DNA of 64,000 nt, taken from the NCBI RefSeq assembly GCF_030908245.1, contig NZ_JAVFJJ010000003.1, positions 1 to 64,000 of the forward strand. The letters are read 5' to 3'. Positions 1 to 7,081 of the stretch are shown here, piece by piece. Positions within the stretch are counted from its first letter, which is position 1; every line of letters begins with the position of its first letter. A model generated the notes under the pieces. That model was not told the DNA's origin, searched no databases, and saw nothing but the letters and a program-made list of their open reading frames with translations. The stretch comes from Sinomonas sp. ASV322 (lineage in GTDB: Bacteria > Actinomycetota > Actinomycetes > Actinomycetales > Micrococcaceae). The translations under genes and the position numbers were made by a program.

Positions 1-45
1 GCAGAGTCCCCTGCCCGGCCTATCCGACATGCGTGGGAGGCCCCG

Positions 46-1140
46 GTGTTCATTGAGCGTACGAGTGTTGGGCTGGATGTGCACGCCCGTTCGGTTGCCG
101 CGGCGGCGATCGACGGCGTGACCGGCGAGCTGGTGCAGGCCAGGCTTGCCCCGTCGGAGCAGGCGATCAGGTCATGGCTGGCCTGCTTGCCAGGCCCGGT
201 CGCCGTGGTCTATGAGGCCGGCCCGACGGGGTTCGGGCTTTGGCGGGCCTTGACCTCACGGGGGGTCAGGTGCGTGGTTGCGGCCCCGTCCCGGCTCCAG
301 CGCCCGTCGGGGGACCGGGTGAAGACCGATGCCCGGGACGCGGTGCACCTGGCGAGGCTGCTGCGCCTGGACGAGGTCACCCCGGTGGCGGTCCCGACCG
401 TGGAGCAGGAGTCCGCGCGTGACCTGGTGCGGGCGCGGGAGGACTGCCGCGGGGACCTGATGCGGGCCCGGCACCGGCTCTCGAAGCTGCTGCTGCGGCA
501 CGGGATCGTCTACGACGGAGGCGATGCCTGGACCGGGGCCCATGACACGTGGCTGCGCAGGGACGCGGCCCCGGCGCTGGGCTCGAGGGCGACCCGGATG
601 GCGTTCGACTCCGACTACGAGGCCGTGCTGACGGTCAAAGCCCGCCGCGACCGGCTCGACCGCGCGATCGAGGAGCTCGCTGCGGGCAGCGAGTTCGCCC
701 CGGCCGTACACCGCCTGGGCTGCCTGCGCGGGGTCAGCACGCTGACCGGGTTCGCCCTCGCGGTAGAGATCGGAGACTGGCACCGGTTCACCGGGGCCAC
801 CATCGGCTCCTTCGTCGGGCTGACCCCGTCCGAGCATTCCTCGGGCGCGTCCCGGGCGCAGGGGCCGATCACCAAGACCGGCAACGCCCACGTCCGCCGC
901 CTCCTGGTCGAGGCCGCCTGGCACCACCGTGCCCGCTACGCGGTCGGGAAGACCCTTCGGGACCGGTGGGAGCTCGCCCCGGCCGCGGCACGGGCCCGCG
1001 GCGACGAGGGCAACCAGCGCCTGCACGCCCGGTGGGTGCGGTTCCTCGAGCGGCGCAAGCGCCCGACCGTGGCCAACGTCGCCGTCGCCCGCGAGCTGGC
1101 CGGCTGGTGCTGGTCCCTGGCAGTCATGGACGACGACTGA
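46..1140 (+). CDS. IS110-family transposase
   Basis: DNA recombinase of the IS110 family. The N-terminal RuvC-like DEDD domain shows the first Asp in GLDVHARS (about residue 10), the Glu in YEAGPTG (about 57-63) and the Asp pair in KTDARDAVHLARL (about 93-105). The C-terminal Transposase_20 domain follows (about 225-320), with a conserved serine-containing stretch near SEHSSGASRAQGP and then ITKTGNAHVRRLLVEAAWHH. The 364-aa length is normal for the family and the frame is intact, so it may be active. The start is a GTG. Only 45 bases precede it in the window, so the left end of the element cannot be seen. IS110-family elements lack classical inverted repeats and are known to use a structured bridge RNA from a non-coding end; that RNA cannot be delimited here. 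Confidence 0.93.
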   Translation: MFIERTSVGLDVHARSVAAAAIDGVTGELVQARLAPSEQAIRSWLACLPGPVAVVYEAGPTGFGLWRALTSRGVRCVVAAPSRLQRPSGDRVKTDARDAVHLARLLRLDEVTPVAVPTVEQESARDLVRAREDCRGDLMRARHRLSKLLLRHGIVYDGGDAWTGAHDTWLRRDAAPALGSRATRMAFDSDYEAVLTVKARRDRLDRAIEELAAGSEFAPAVHRLGCLRGVSTLTGFALAVEIGDWHRFTGATIGSFVGLTPSEHSSGASRAQGPITKTGNAHVRRLLVEAAWHHRARYAVGKTLRDRWELAPAAARARGDEGNQRLHARWVRFLERRKRPTVANVAVARELAGWCWSLAVMDDD

Positions 1141-1362
1141 CTCCCGAAGGCCGCTTCGCCACGGCGCAAGGTGCCGGCGGCAGCGCGTGGAGCCACCCGC
1201 GGCGCAACTATGAACAGACCCCCTCCTGGGGCCAACGTTCGCTCCTAGACACGCGGACCGACTCCAGCCGAACCACCGCCCTGCGGTAGCCAACCCGCGC
1301 ATATCAGCCTGACCGCGCGTCGCCCAACGACACGCTCGCCGGCGCCCGCCACGCGAAGCACA

Positions 1363-1397
1363 GAGGCGCCGCCAGGACTCCCTCCCGGCGGCGCCTC
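1363..1397. terminator. GC-rich hairpin between convergent genes
   Basis: Perfect 11-bp inverted repeat (GAGGCGCCGCC and its complement) around a 13-nt loop. It lies between the transposase and the 3' end of the minus-strand ABC permease gene. There is no T-tract, so it may act as a bidirectional terminator or simply be a stable stem. The rest of 1141-1440 shows no convincing gene; part of it may be the right non-coding end of the IS110 element. Confidence 0.5.
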
Positions 1398-1440
1398 GCC
1401 ATGCCCACTTGACAGCGGACTACTCCATATCAGTTGCTCG

Positions 1441-2514
1441 TCAGGTCCTGTTCTTGAAATGCCGGAAGAGGTGGCTTTCTCGCACGGTCACCGTCGCGCC
1501 GACGGCGCCCATGATCGCGGCGGATGCGCCGGCGGCGCACGTGAGCCCGGCCATCACAAGTGCGGTGTCGAGGGTGGACCGGAAGAGAACGACGCCGGCA
1601 ACAGCGATCGCGCAGAAAGCGCCCGCCGCGGCCAAAGTGGCCCACATCGCCGATTCCGCCCCGAGGATGACGGCGAGGTGTCCCGGCCTGACGCCCGAGT
1701 GGAGGGCCGCGGCGAATTCGAGCCGTCGGCGGACGGTGGATCCCGCGCCGAGCACGGCTCCGAGGATCGCCGCCGCGATCGGGGCGAAGCGCGTGACGCG
1801 GGCTTCGAAGTCTGCCGAACCCTCCCAGTTCCGTCCGAAGCTCTCGTTGAGGAGGGAGATCGAGGCACCTCCGGGCCTGCCGTCGACGCCGTCCGCCGTC
1901 CCGCGCAGGAGGCCGTCGCGCGAGGACGTGCTCGGCCATACTTCCGCGAGGCACGCATCGAAAGGCCCGGACGCGAGCGTCGGCACAAGGACGGCGTTGG
2001 CAAAGCGCGGATCGCGCCCGTCGCGCTCGGTGTAGGGGAATACGCCCGCGATGGTGAGGTAGCCGCGATCCGTGGAGAGGGTGTCTCCCGCCTCGACGCT
2101 CCAGCGGGCGGCGAGCGTGCTCGAGACGAAGGCCCCCGGCACATCGGCGTGGCTTGCGCCGAGGACCGTGGGGAGGCCCTGCGTGACGTCGAACACCGGG
2201 ATCGTCAGGCCGCCGAGGGCGTCGAGCGAAAGGGGCGCGGAGTCCCGGAAGGCGCCTGAAGCTGTGATTCCGTCGACGGCAGCGAGTGCTTCGCACGCGT
2301 CGGGGTTGATGGAATGCGGGGCGGACGCCGCCCGGATCGCGGCGCCGGAGGCGCGGTACGCCTGGGCTTGGGAGTCGAGGCGGCCGACGGCAGTGGCGTC
2401 GCCGAAGGACGCTGCCGCGAGGAGAAGCCCGAGCGCCACGGCCAGGAATGCTGCCCGGCTCGTGCCCGTCGCGAGGTTGCGCCAGCTTTCCCGGAGGCAC
2501 TCACGGATGAGCAT
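1441..2514 (-). CDS. MacB/FtsX-like ABC transporter permease
   Basis: Membrane permease of a MacB-type exporter, 357 aa. One N-terminal membrane segment (about residues 21-38) is followed by a large extracytoplasmic domain (about 40-240) and then three hydrophobic segments (about 242-260, 279-310, 317-340). That is the MacB/FtsX topology. It is the last gene of a minus-strand operon and overlaps the upstream ATPase gene by 14 bp, implying translational coupling. With the ATPase and the PG-binding adaptor it should form a complex that moves substrates at or across the cell envelope; the peptide and lipoproteins encoded upstream are the obvious candidate clients (inference). Confidence 0.75.
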   Translation of the reverse strand: MLIRECLRESWRNLATGTSRAAFLAVALGLLLAAASFGDATAVGRLDSQAQAYRASGAAIRAASAPHSINPDACEALAAVDGITASGAFRDSAPLSLDALGGLTIPVFDVTQGLPTVLGASHADVPGAFVSSTLAARWSVEAGDTLSTDRGYLTIAGVFPYTERDGRDPRFANAVLVPTLASGPFDACLAEVWPSTSSRDGLLRGTADGVDGRPGGASISLLNESFGRNWEGSADFEARVTRFAPIAAAILGAVLGAGSTVRRRLEFAAALHSGVRPGHLAVILGAESAMWATLAAAGAFCAIAVAGVVLFRSTLDTALVMAGLTCAAGASAAIMGAVGATVTVRESHLFRHFKNRT

Positions 2515-3166
2515 GACCGGCCTCCGAAGGTCCCGGCGCGTGGGCGCGCGCGGAGAGGTCGACGACGGCGCCGCACGCCGCGAGCGTCTCGCCGTCGTGG
2601 CTTGCGACGACGACGGCGGACCCCCGCGCGGCGAGCGACGCGAGCACTGAGTTCACTGTCGCCGCATTGGCGCGGTCCAGCTGCGCGGTCGGCTCGTCGA
2701 CGAGGATGAGGTCGGGGTGGCCGGCCACGGCGCGGGCCAGCATGAGCCTCTGGGCCTCGCCTCCCGAGAGGGCAGAGAACGGCATGTCCACGTTTCCTGC
2801 GAGGCCGAAATCGCCGAGGAGCGCCGCGGCTTCCCGCGTGGCGGACGCCCGGTCGAGTCCGTGGGCGAGGAATGCGAGGGCGACGTGGTCGAGCGCCGTG
2901 CGGCGGGGCACACCGAAGGGATTCTGGAAGACCCAGCGCGTGGTCGTTCCGCGGGCGACGACGACGCGGCCCCGGCGCGGCTTCTCCCATCTCGCGATGA
3001 TCGAGAGCAGGGTTGACTTCCCCGAGCCCGACGGGCCGGAGATGCCCGTGACGACGCCGCTCGAAAACGTCGCGGTGAGGCCCTCGAAGAGCCATTGATC
3101 CGGTTTGAAGCCGTGGCTGACGTCATGGAGCAAGACGACGGGTTCGCGCTTCAGCTCGTCGCGCAC
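2501..3166 (-). CDS. ABC transporter ATP-binding protein (MacB/LolD type)
   Basis: Cytoplasmic ATPase of 221 aa. It shows Walker [10 protein letters not shown] (residues 44-52), signature LSGGEAQRLMLARA, Walker B LILVDEPTAQLD and a switch histidine in VVVASHD. Size and motifs fit the LolD/MacB/FtsE group of exporter or envelope-acting ATPases. It lies between the adaptor gene (16-bp overlap) and the permease gene (14-bp overlap), so the three are almost certainly one transcription and translation unit. ATPases of this group also accompany lactococcin-972-type bacteriocin loci, which suits the small secreted protein at the head of this operon, but that assignment is inference. Confidence 0.88.
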   Translation of the reverse strand: MRDELKREPVVLLHDVSHGFKPDQWLFEGLTATFSSGVVTGISGPSGSGKSTLLSIIARWEKPRRGRVVVARGTTTRWVFQNPFGVPRRTALDHVALAFLAHGLDRASATREAAALLGDFGLAGNVDMPFSALSGGEAQRLMLARAVAGHPDLILVDEPTAQLDRANAATVNSVLASLAARGSAVVVASHDGETLAACGAVVDLSARAHAPGPSEAGHAHP

Positions 3167-4203
3167 GAGGCCTCAGTCCACGACCAGCCCAGGCGCGCCG
3201 TGCGCGGGGCTGGGCCCTCGAATATGCCCAGCACGGCGCCTCCGCTCGATCCGACGACGCGGAGCCGATGGTCGGCGTCGTCATCCCCTCGGACGCACGC
3301 CGCTGAACCCTTGGGCGGGGAGACAGCGGAGATCGGCAGGCGCGCCACACGCAGCGGCGTGGTCAGGGCGACCCTGAGGCTTACGGGCTTGGGAGCGGAC
3401 CCCTGGGCGCGGGCCGCCGTGTATTCCGTGCTGCTCGAGACAGCCCGGAGGAAAGCGGCGTCCGTGATGACGCCGTCGTCTCCTACGGCTGACGACGCCG
3501 AGCCGAACTGGGCCGTGCGCGCCCCCGGAGTCCACGACGACCCGTCCGGCGCGGCGACCCGGAGGCTCTGGAGAGCCCCAGCTGCCGTAAGGAAGGGCGA
3601 GCCGGGGGAGTAGGCCGAGCCGACGAGCGCATCGCACGAGAGGACCTCGGTCGACGCCGCCGGGAGCCACATGATGTCGCGCAGCGAGAGGCTGCCGTCG
3701 CGCTGCTCGAGGCCGTGCTTGATCTGGATGGCGCGGACCGCACGCGCGACCGCAGCGTCGTACGCGCCCTTCTCGGCGACCTCGTGGCCCATGTCCCGGA
3801 GCGCCGCCCGGAGGGCGTCGACGTCGGGACCCGACGTTCCCGCCCGGAGGTCCCGGAAGAACGGGACGGCCGTCGCGAGACTGAGGACGGGGTGCCCGTC
3901 GACCGACGCGACGATGCGGCCGGACTCGATCGAGGCGCCGCCGACGCACTCGGTCGACGTGACGATGCCTCCGCGCCCGAGGGATACGGCCGCCGGCTTC
4001 GACGTCGTGACCGTTGCGCCTGCCGACCTCTCGTCCCGATGTTCGACGTAGACGACGGGGACGGTGCGCGGAGCCGAGGGTTCGGACAGATTCGGCGGAG
4101 GCGCGGCCCACAGGGCGGCGCAGACCGCGGCAGCCGAGCCGGCACCGATGAGGAGGGCGACGGCGGCGATGACGAGGCGGCTTTGAAACCGATCCTCGGT
4201 CAC
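3151..4203 (-). CDS. Membrane-anchored peptidoglycan-binding adaptor (HlyD/MacA-like)
   Basis: 350-aa protein with an uncleaved N-terminal membrane anchor (about residues 9-32) and an extracytoplasmic part. A PG_binding_1-like repeat lies around residues 120-165 (DLRAGTSGPDVDALRAAL, then a helical VARAVRAIQIKHG). In Gram-positive MacA-like adaptors this domain sits inside the lipoyl/barrel adaptor region. The start is a GTG overlapping the TGA of the upstream lipoprotein gene (GTGA), indicating coupling. It precedes the ATPase and permease genes, so it is probably the adaptor of the exporter and may tether it to the cell wall. A plain peptidoglycan-binding protein is the alternative. Confidence 0.72.
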   Translation of the reverse strand: MTEDRFQSRLVIAAVALLIGAGSAAAVCAALWAAPPPNLSEPSAPRTVPVVYVEHRDERSAGATVTTSKPAAVSLGRGGIVTSTECVGGASIESGRIVASVDGHPVLSLATAVPFFRDLRAGTSGPDVDALRAALRDMGHEVAEKGAYDAAVARAVRAIQIKHGLEQRDGSLSLRDIMWLPAASTEVLSCDALVGSAYSPGSPFLTAAGALQSLRVAAPDGSSWTPGARTAQFGSASSAVGDDGVITDAAFLRAVSSSTEYTAARAQGSAPKPVSLRVALTTPLRVARLPISAVSPPKGSAACVRGDDDADHRLRVVGSSGGAVLGIFEGPAPRTARLGWSWTEASCATS

Positions 4204-4838
4204 AGGACTGCCAGGGCAATGCCTGCACCGACGAGGCAGGCTTGAACGTCATCGGACTTGAAGTCGAAGGGCATGTCCTTGAGGCGGCTCCCGCCGCCTG
4301 CTTTCGGTTCGTTCATGGATCTTGTGAACTGTTGGAGCGAGTACCCGTCAGGAACAAGTCCTGAGCGTTCGAGGCAACGATAGGCAGCTTCGTCCGGATC
4401 TCTTAGTAGCTCAGGATTTCCCTGTTGGAATGCGAACATCTCGGGAAGGTAGCCGGTGGTAATCTTCTGACACGCGGACACGATGTCCATGGCCTGCTCA
4501 AGTGATTGGCCGGGCTTGAGAGGGGCTGCCTTCTCGTAGTAGAGCCCGTTCGGCAGCTTTTTGAGCGCTACTGGCTCGCCTCTTTCGGACATGCACGCGG
4601 AGTATCGGGAGTATGCCTCGTCGTAGTCAGCCTGAGCGATTCGCCCCTTCTCCTTGGCGCGCCGATACACCTCGCGTTCGAAGTCGTTGAGATTCGGCTG
4701 TGCGAGCTTCAGGTCGAGCAACTCGGCGAAGCTCCCTGCAATCTTGCTGCCAGCTTCTGAATGTGGCTGATCCGCGGCGCAGCCTGCAAGTGCGATGGTG
4801 GCGATCAGAGCGCATGCCGCCCACGTATGCTTCAGCAT
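4200..4838 (-). CDS. Putative lipoprotein, paralogue of the adjacent lipoprotein
   Basis: 212-aa protein with a lipoprotein signal: MLKHTW, then a hydrophobic stretch ending in lipobox LAGC. The mature part is soluble and acidic, with conserved runs such as NDFEREVYRRAKEKGRI, QADYDEAYSRYSACM, PNGLYYE and DMPFDFKSDDVQACLVGAG. The same order and motifs occur in the protein at 4993-5628, so these are tandem paralogues. The ATG overlaps the end of a decayed copy of the small secreted protein (ATGCTGA), exactly as in the other pair, which supports this start rather than the upstream in-frame ATG. No known domain was recognised. Partner, receptor or immunity protein for the secreted peptide is possible but unproven. 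Confidence 0.72.
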   Translation of the reverse strand: MLKHTWAACALIATIALAGCAADQPHSEAGSKIAGSFAELLDLKLAQPNLNDFEREVYRRAKEKGRIAQADYDEAYSRYSACMSERGEPVALKKLPNGLYYEKAAPLKPGQSLEQAMDIVSACQKITTGYLPEMFAFQQGNPELLRDPDEAAYRCLERSGLVPDGYSLQQFTRSMNEPKAGGGSRLKDMPFDFKSDDVQACLVGAGIALAVL

Positions 4839-4970
4839 GCTCGCTGGTAGGCCTCGTGCGTCCAGCTGTACCCGGAGGCATCGGCCTTGCTGCGCCAGTT
4901 GGATGGCCACCCATAATTCCAGTAGCTGCCGATGCGCGCGACCGGCAACGTTGATCATTTGATCCCCCAA
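4832..4970 (-). pseudogene. Decayed second copy of the small secreted protein gene
   Basis: The first ~27 bases on the minus strand match the start of the intact gene at 5622-5927, including the GGGGGATCAAATG ribosome site and start and the codons for M-I-N-V-A. The signal peptide and middle are then missing. In a shifted frame (4832-4930) the sequence reads GSYWNYGWPSNW, later GYSWTHEAYQRAC and stop. This is clearly related to MYWNWSNWSNW and NGFNFTHEAFQRGC of the intact protein. An internal deletion and frameshift therefore inactivated the copy, while its stop still overlaps the start of the downstream lipoprotein gene. Confidence 0.72.
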
Positions 4971-4992
4971 GAATCGTTTGGATTATACGTTT

Positions 4993-5628
4993 TTATTGAA
5001 CGGCCACCGACATGTTCGCCCCGACGAGACATGCCTGGACCTCATCGGACTTGAAGTCGAACGGCATATCGGCGAGTGAACTCCCACCGCCTACTTTGGG
5101 CTCGCGGAACCCCTTCCGGAACTGTTCGAGCGAATAACCATCCCGCACGAGGTCTGAGCGTTCGAGGCAGCGATAGGCCACCTCGTAGGGGTCACCCGCA
5201 AGTTCCCGGTTCTCCTGCTGAATCCCGAACGCCTCGGGGATGAAGCCCTTGGCCGTTTGAGCGCAGCTGAGTGCGAGAGCTTCAACCTGCTCGGACGATT
5301 CGCCCGCATTCACCCTCACGTTTCCCTCCCAGTAGAGACCATTCGGGAGCCTGCGGAGGGTAATCGGCTTTCCGCCGTCTGCCATGCACTGGGAATAGCG
5401 GGAGAAGGCTTCGTCATAGTCCGCCTGATCGATGCGTCCCGTGGCTCTGGCTCGTTCGAATACCTCGCGTTCGAAATCATTGGAGGAGGGACGCGAGAGA
5501 TAGTCCTCGATCAATTCGGTGAAGCTTCCAGCGAGCTTGCGAGGAGCGGAGTTCGAGTGCTCGGGGGCGCAGCTCGCGATGGCGAGGACGGACAATCCGA
5601 GTAGAACCGCCGAAACGCGCTTCAGCAT
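4993..5628 (-). CDS. Putative lipoprotein partner of the small secreted protein
   Basis: 211 aa with signal MLKRVSAVLLGLSVLAIASC, lipobox IASC, then a soluble domain. It is a paralogue of the 4200-4838 product. Shared motifs include NDFEREVFERARATGRIDQ, ADYDEAFSRYSQCM, PNGLYWEGN, AYRCLERSDLVRDGYSLEQF and DMPFDFKSDEVQACLVGAN. Three mature cysteines are conserved between the paralogues. The ATG overlaps the stop of the secreted-protein gene in the arrangement ATGCTGA, so the two are translationally coupled. No domain family was recognised. Together with the exporter downstream, its likely role is in handling or resisting the secreted peptide (inference). Confidence 0.72.
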   Translation of the reverse strand: MLKRVSAVLLGLSVLAIASCAPEHSNSAPRKLAGSFTELIEDYLSRPSSNDFEREVFERARATGRIDQADYDEAFSRYSQCMADGGKPITLRRLPNGLYWEGNVRVNAGESSEQVEALALSCAQTAKGFIPEAFGIQQENRELAGDPYEVAYRCLERSDLVRDGYSLEQFRKGFREPKVGGGSSLADMPFDFKSDEVQACLVGANMSVAVQ

Positions 5629-5927
5629 CCGCGCTGGAAGGCCTCGTGGGTGAAGTTGAAGCCGTTCACCTGCGCGAGGCTGTACCTGCGCGACGGCTCC
5701 CCAAAGCGACGATCATCACCGAGCCTTGCCACCGATTGGCGGCAAATCGATGGATTGTAGATGGAGATCTCGGCGTGGGCTTCCCACCAGTTCGACCAGT
5801 TCGACCAGTTCCAGTACATCCCGTCGACGGCTGCGTGGGAAGCGGTTGGAACCGCCGTGAGAAGCCCCGCGCTCAGTGCGCCGGCAGCGAGGACTTTTGC
5901 GAGGCGAGAAGTGGCAACTTTGACCAT
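5622..5927 (-). CDS. Small Trp-rich secreted protein (bacteriocin-like candidate)
   Basis: 101 aa from the ATG at 5927. The GGGGGA ribosome site lies just before this ATG and inside the longer frame that starts at 5939, which decides the start. A Sec signal peptide (MVKVATSRLAKVLAAG...) ends near ASHA-AVDG. The mature ~69 residues begin with a tryptophan/asparagine cluster (MYWNWSNWSNWW), contain one internal Cys (NPSICRQS) and end in THEAFQRGC. No confident family match. Size, export signal, aromatic N-terminus, coupled lipoprotein gene and nearby adaptor/ATPase/permease genes recall lactococcin-972-type bacteriocin loci, but the diagnostic lactococcin pattern is not evident. A decayed second copy lies at 4832-4970. 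Confidence 0.65.
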   Translation of the reverse strand: MVKVATSRLAKVLAAGALSAGLLTAVPTASHAAVDGMYWNWSNWSNWWEAHAEISIYNPSICRQSVARLGDDRRFGEPSRRYSLAQVNGFNFTHEAFQRGC

Positions 5928-6046
5928 TTGATCCCCCATAGATCATGTGAGCCAGGTTCGGCTGACCGGTGCGGTTGATGGCTCGAACGTAGCATCATCA
6001 ATCGGAGGACGCAAGCAGTGGGAATTCACGTCTGAGGGAGCGCGAA

Positions 6047-6136
6047 GCAATTCTTGGGCAATTCTTGGGCGCATTTTCAGAGCGATCCGCGGAATGGCGC
6101 GGAAGGACCTAAGAATTTCTTAGGCAATTGTTGGGC
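6047..6136. repeat. Three GCAATTnTTGGGC repeats with an embedded palindrome
   Basis: GCAATTCTTGGGC occurs at 6047-6059 and 6058-6070, overlapping by 2 nt, and GCAATTGTTGGGC at 6124-6136. Just before the third copy is a perfect palindrome, CCTAAGAA-T-TTCTTAGG (6108-6124). The cluster lies 120-210 bp upstream of the secreted-protein gene in otherwise non-coding, less GC-rich DNA. It could be a regulator-binding array for that operon. No regulator gene is adjacent. Confidence 0.45.
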
Positions 6137-6229
6137 GTCAGCCGAGCACGTGATTCCCAAAGGTTCCCCGGCGGCTGTCGCATGTGAGACCGCGGCATGA
6201 TTCGCTGGAGAGTGCTCCGTGAGGCCACC

Positions 6230-6345
6230 GTGGCCTCTGAGGCTTCGGGCACATCGCGGCCCCTCCCGGCGAGGGCGGCAATGACCGGCTGCAGCTCGCG
6301 GCCCTGATCTGTCAGCGTGTACTCGACCTGGGCGGCGCCTCACCA
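6230..6345 (-). pseudogene. C-terminal fragment of an HxlR-type regulator
   Basis: Read on the minus strand, this stretch encodes AAQVEYTLTDQGRELQPVIAAL, typical of the wing and last helix of HxlR-family winged-helix regulators. No start or DNA-recognition helix is present upstream, and the frame runs on into unrelated sequence until about 6116. It is best read as a relic of a deleted regulator gene. The rest of 5940-6442 contains no gene I can support. Confidence 0.5.
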
Positions 6346-6442
6346 TCCTATGGCCCCAGGCCGTTTCAGCCCTTAAGCTTCGAGCACCCGGGCCGCGATC
6401 GGTCTGCGGGAGAAGGGGTGCAAATTGGGGGATACGAAGTCC

Positions 6443-6970
6443 ATGACGACACCATCGACCTGCCCGAGACCGGGCGGGCACGCCTGGCTGGGCCAGGACA
6501 CGATCAACTACGGCTTCGGATGGACACGGGCCGACGGGTTCCCTGATCTGCAGCTGGATCAGGAGCACCTGGACGACAACGCTCTCCAGGCTCTGGCGGA
6601 TAGGGCCAAGCTGGCGGCCAACGACAGCCGCATGGCCGCCATGCAGTGCCTCGCGGTCCTGTTCGCCCGCGATGTCTATGCGCGGCAGCCGGAAGCGGAC
6701 GCCGGCTACCTTGAAGTCAAAGACGGCGTCCGCGGTTATGCCCAGCTCGTGGGCGTGTCCGTGCGCCGTGGGGACGATAGCGTGATCGAACACATCGACA
6801 GGGAAGGTCACGTCTTCTCCCCGGACGGGAAGCTGGCCCTCCCCGCAGACCGGCGGAGGGCAGAGCTCCTCCACGCCCTTCAGATCGAGTTCTACCAACC
6901 GCGGTGGACAGCAGAATGGTCGCCGAGCAGCGAGGCCGGCAAGCAGACACGCTTCGAGTACGAGGACTGA
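6443..6970 (+). CDS. Hypothetical protein, 175 aa
   Basis: Soluble protein of unknown function with no signal peptide or membrane segment. The GGGGGA site at 6427-6432 lies about 10 nt before the ATG at 6443, so that start is preferred over the in-frame TTG at 6425. The N-terminal part has CPRPGGHAWLGQDTINYGFG. A helical middle (QALADRAKLAANDSRMAAMQ) is followed by a beta-rich region (YAQLVGVSVRRGDDSVIEHI) and a charged C-terminus. The next gene starts 12 bp downstream on the same strand, so they may share a transcript. No family recognised. Confidence 0.6.
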   Translation: MTTPSTCPRPGGHAWLGQDTINYGFGWTRADGFPDLQLDQEHLDDNALQALADRAKLAANDSRMAAMQCLAVLFARDVYARQPEADAGYLEVKDGVRGYAQLVGVSVRRGDDSVIEHIDREGHVFSPDGKLALPADRRRAELLHALQIEFYQPRWTAEWSPSSEAGKQTRFEYED

Positions 6971-6982
6971 GCCGCGGTTCGC

Positions 6983-7063
6983 GTGGAAGACTCCAGGGAA
7001 TTGACCGATGCATGGAATCGGCTTCGTCCGGCCCTCAGGCCCGGGGAACGCCTCCTCTGGTAG
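6983..7063 (+). other. 5' part of a membrane-protein gene ending in an in-frame amber codon
   Basis: A GTG at 6983 opens a frame reading DAWNRLRPALRPGERLLW, then TAG at 7061-7063, then GQPDPQVLFSAADLFLVPF in the same frame. Uninterrupted reading would give one continuous N-terminal segment leading straight into the membrane protein at 7082-7543. An amber codon therefore interrupts what appears to be a single gene. It may be a recent nonsense mutation, a sequencing error or, less likely, a readthrough site. Confidence 0.65.
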
Positions 7064-7081
7064 GGGCAGCCCGATCCGCAG

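Noticed and set aside
256-1302. Long minus-strand open frame opposite the IS110 transposase
   Set aside because: It is a high-GC antisense shadow: Arg/Pro/Gly-rich with no recognisable domain, while the plus strand encodes a full IS110 protein.
4839-4970. 44-residue N-terminal extension of the lipoprotein at 4200-4838
   Set aside because: The extension would bury the lipoprotein signal. The DNA is a decayed copy of the neighbouring secreted-protein gene, and the ATG at 4838 has the same overlap as its paralogue.
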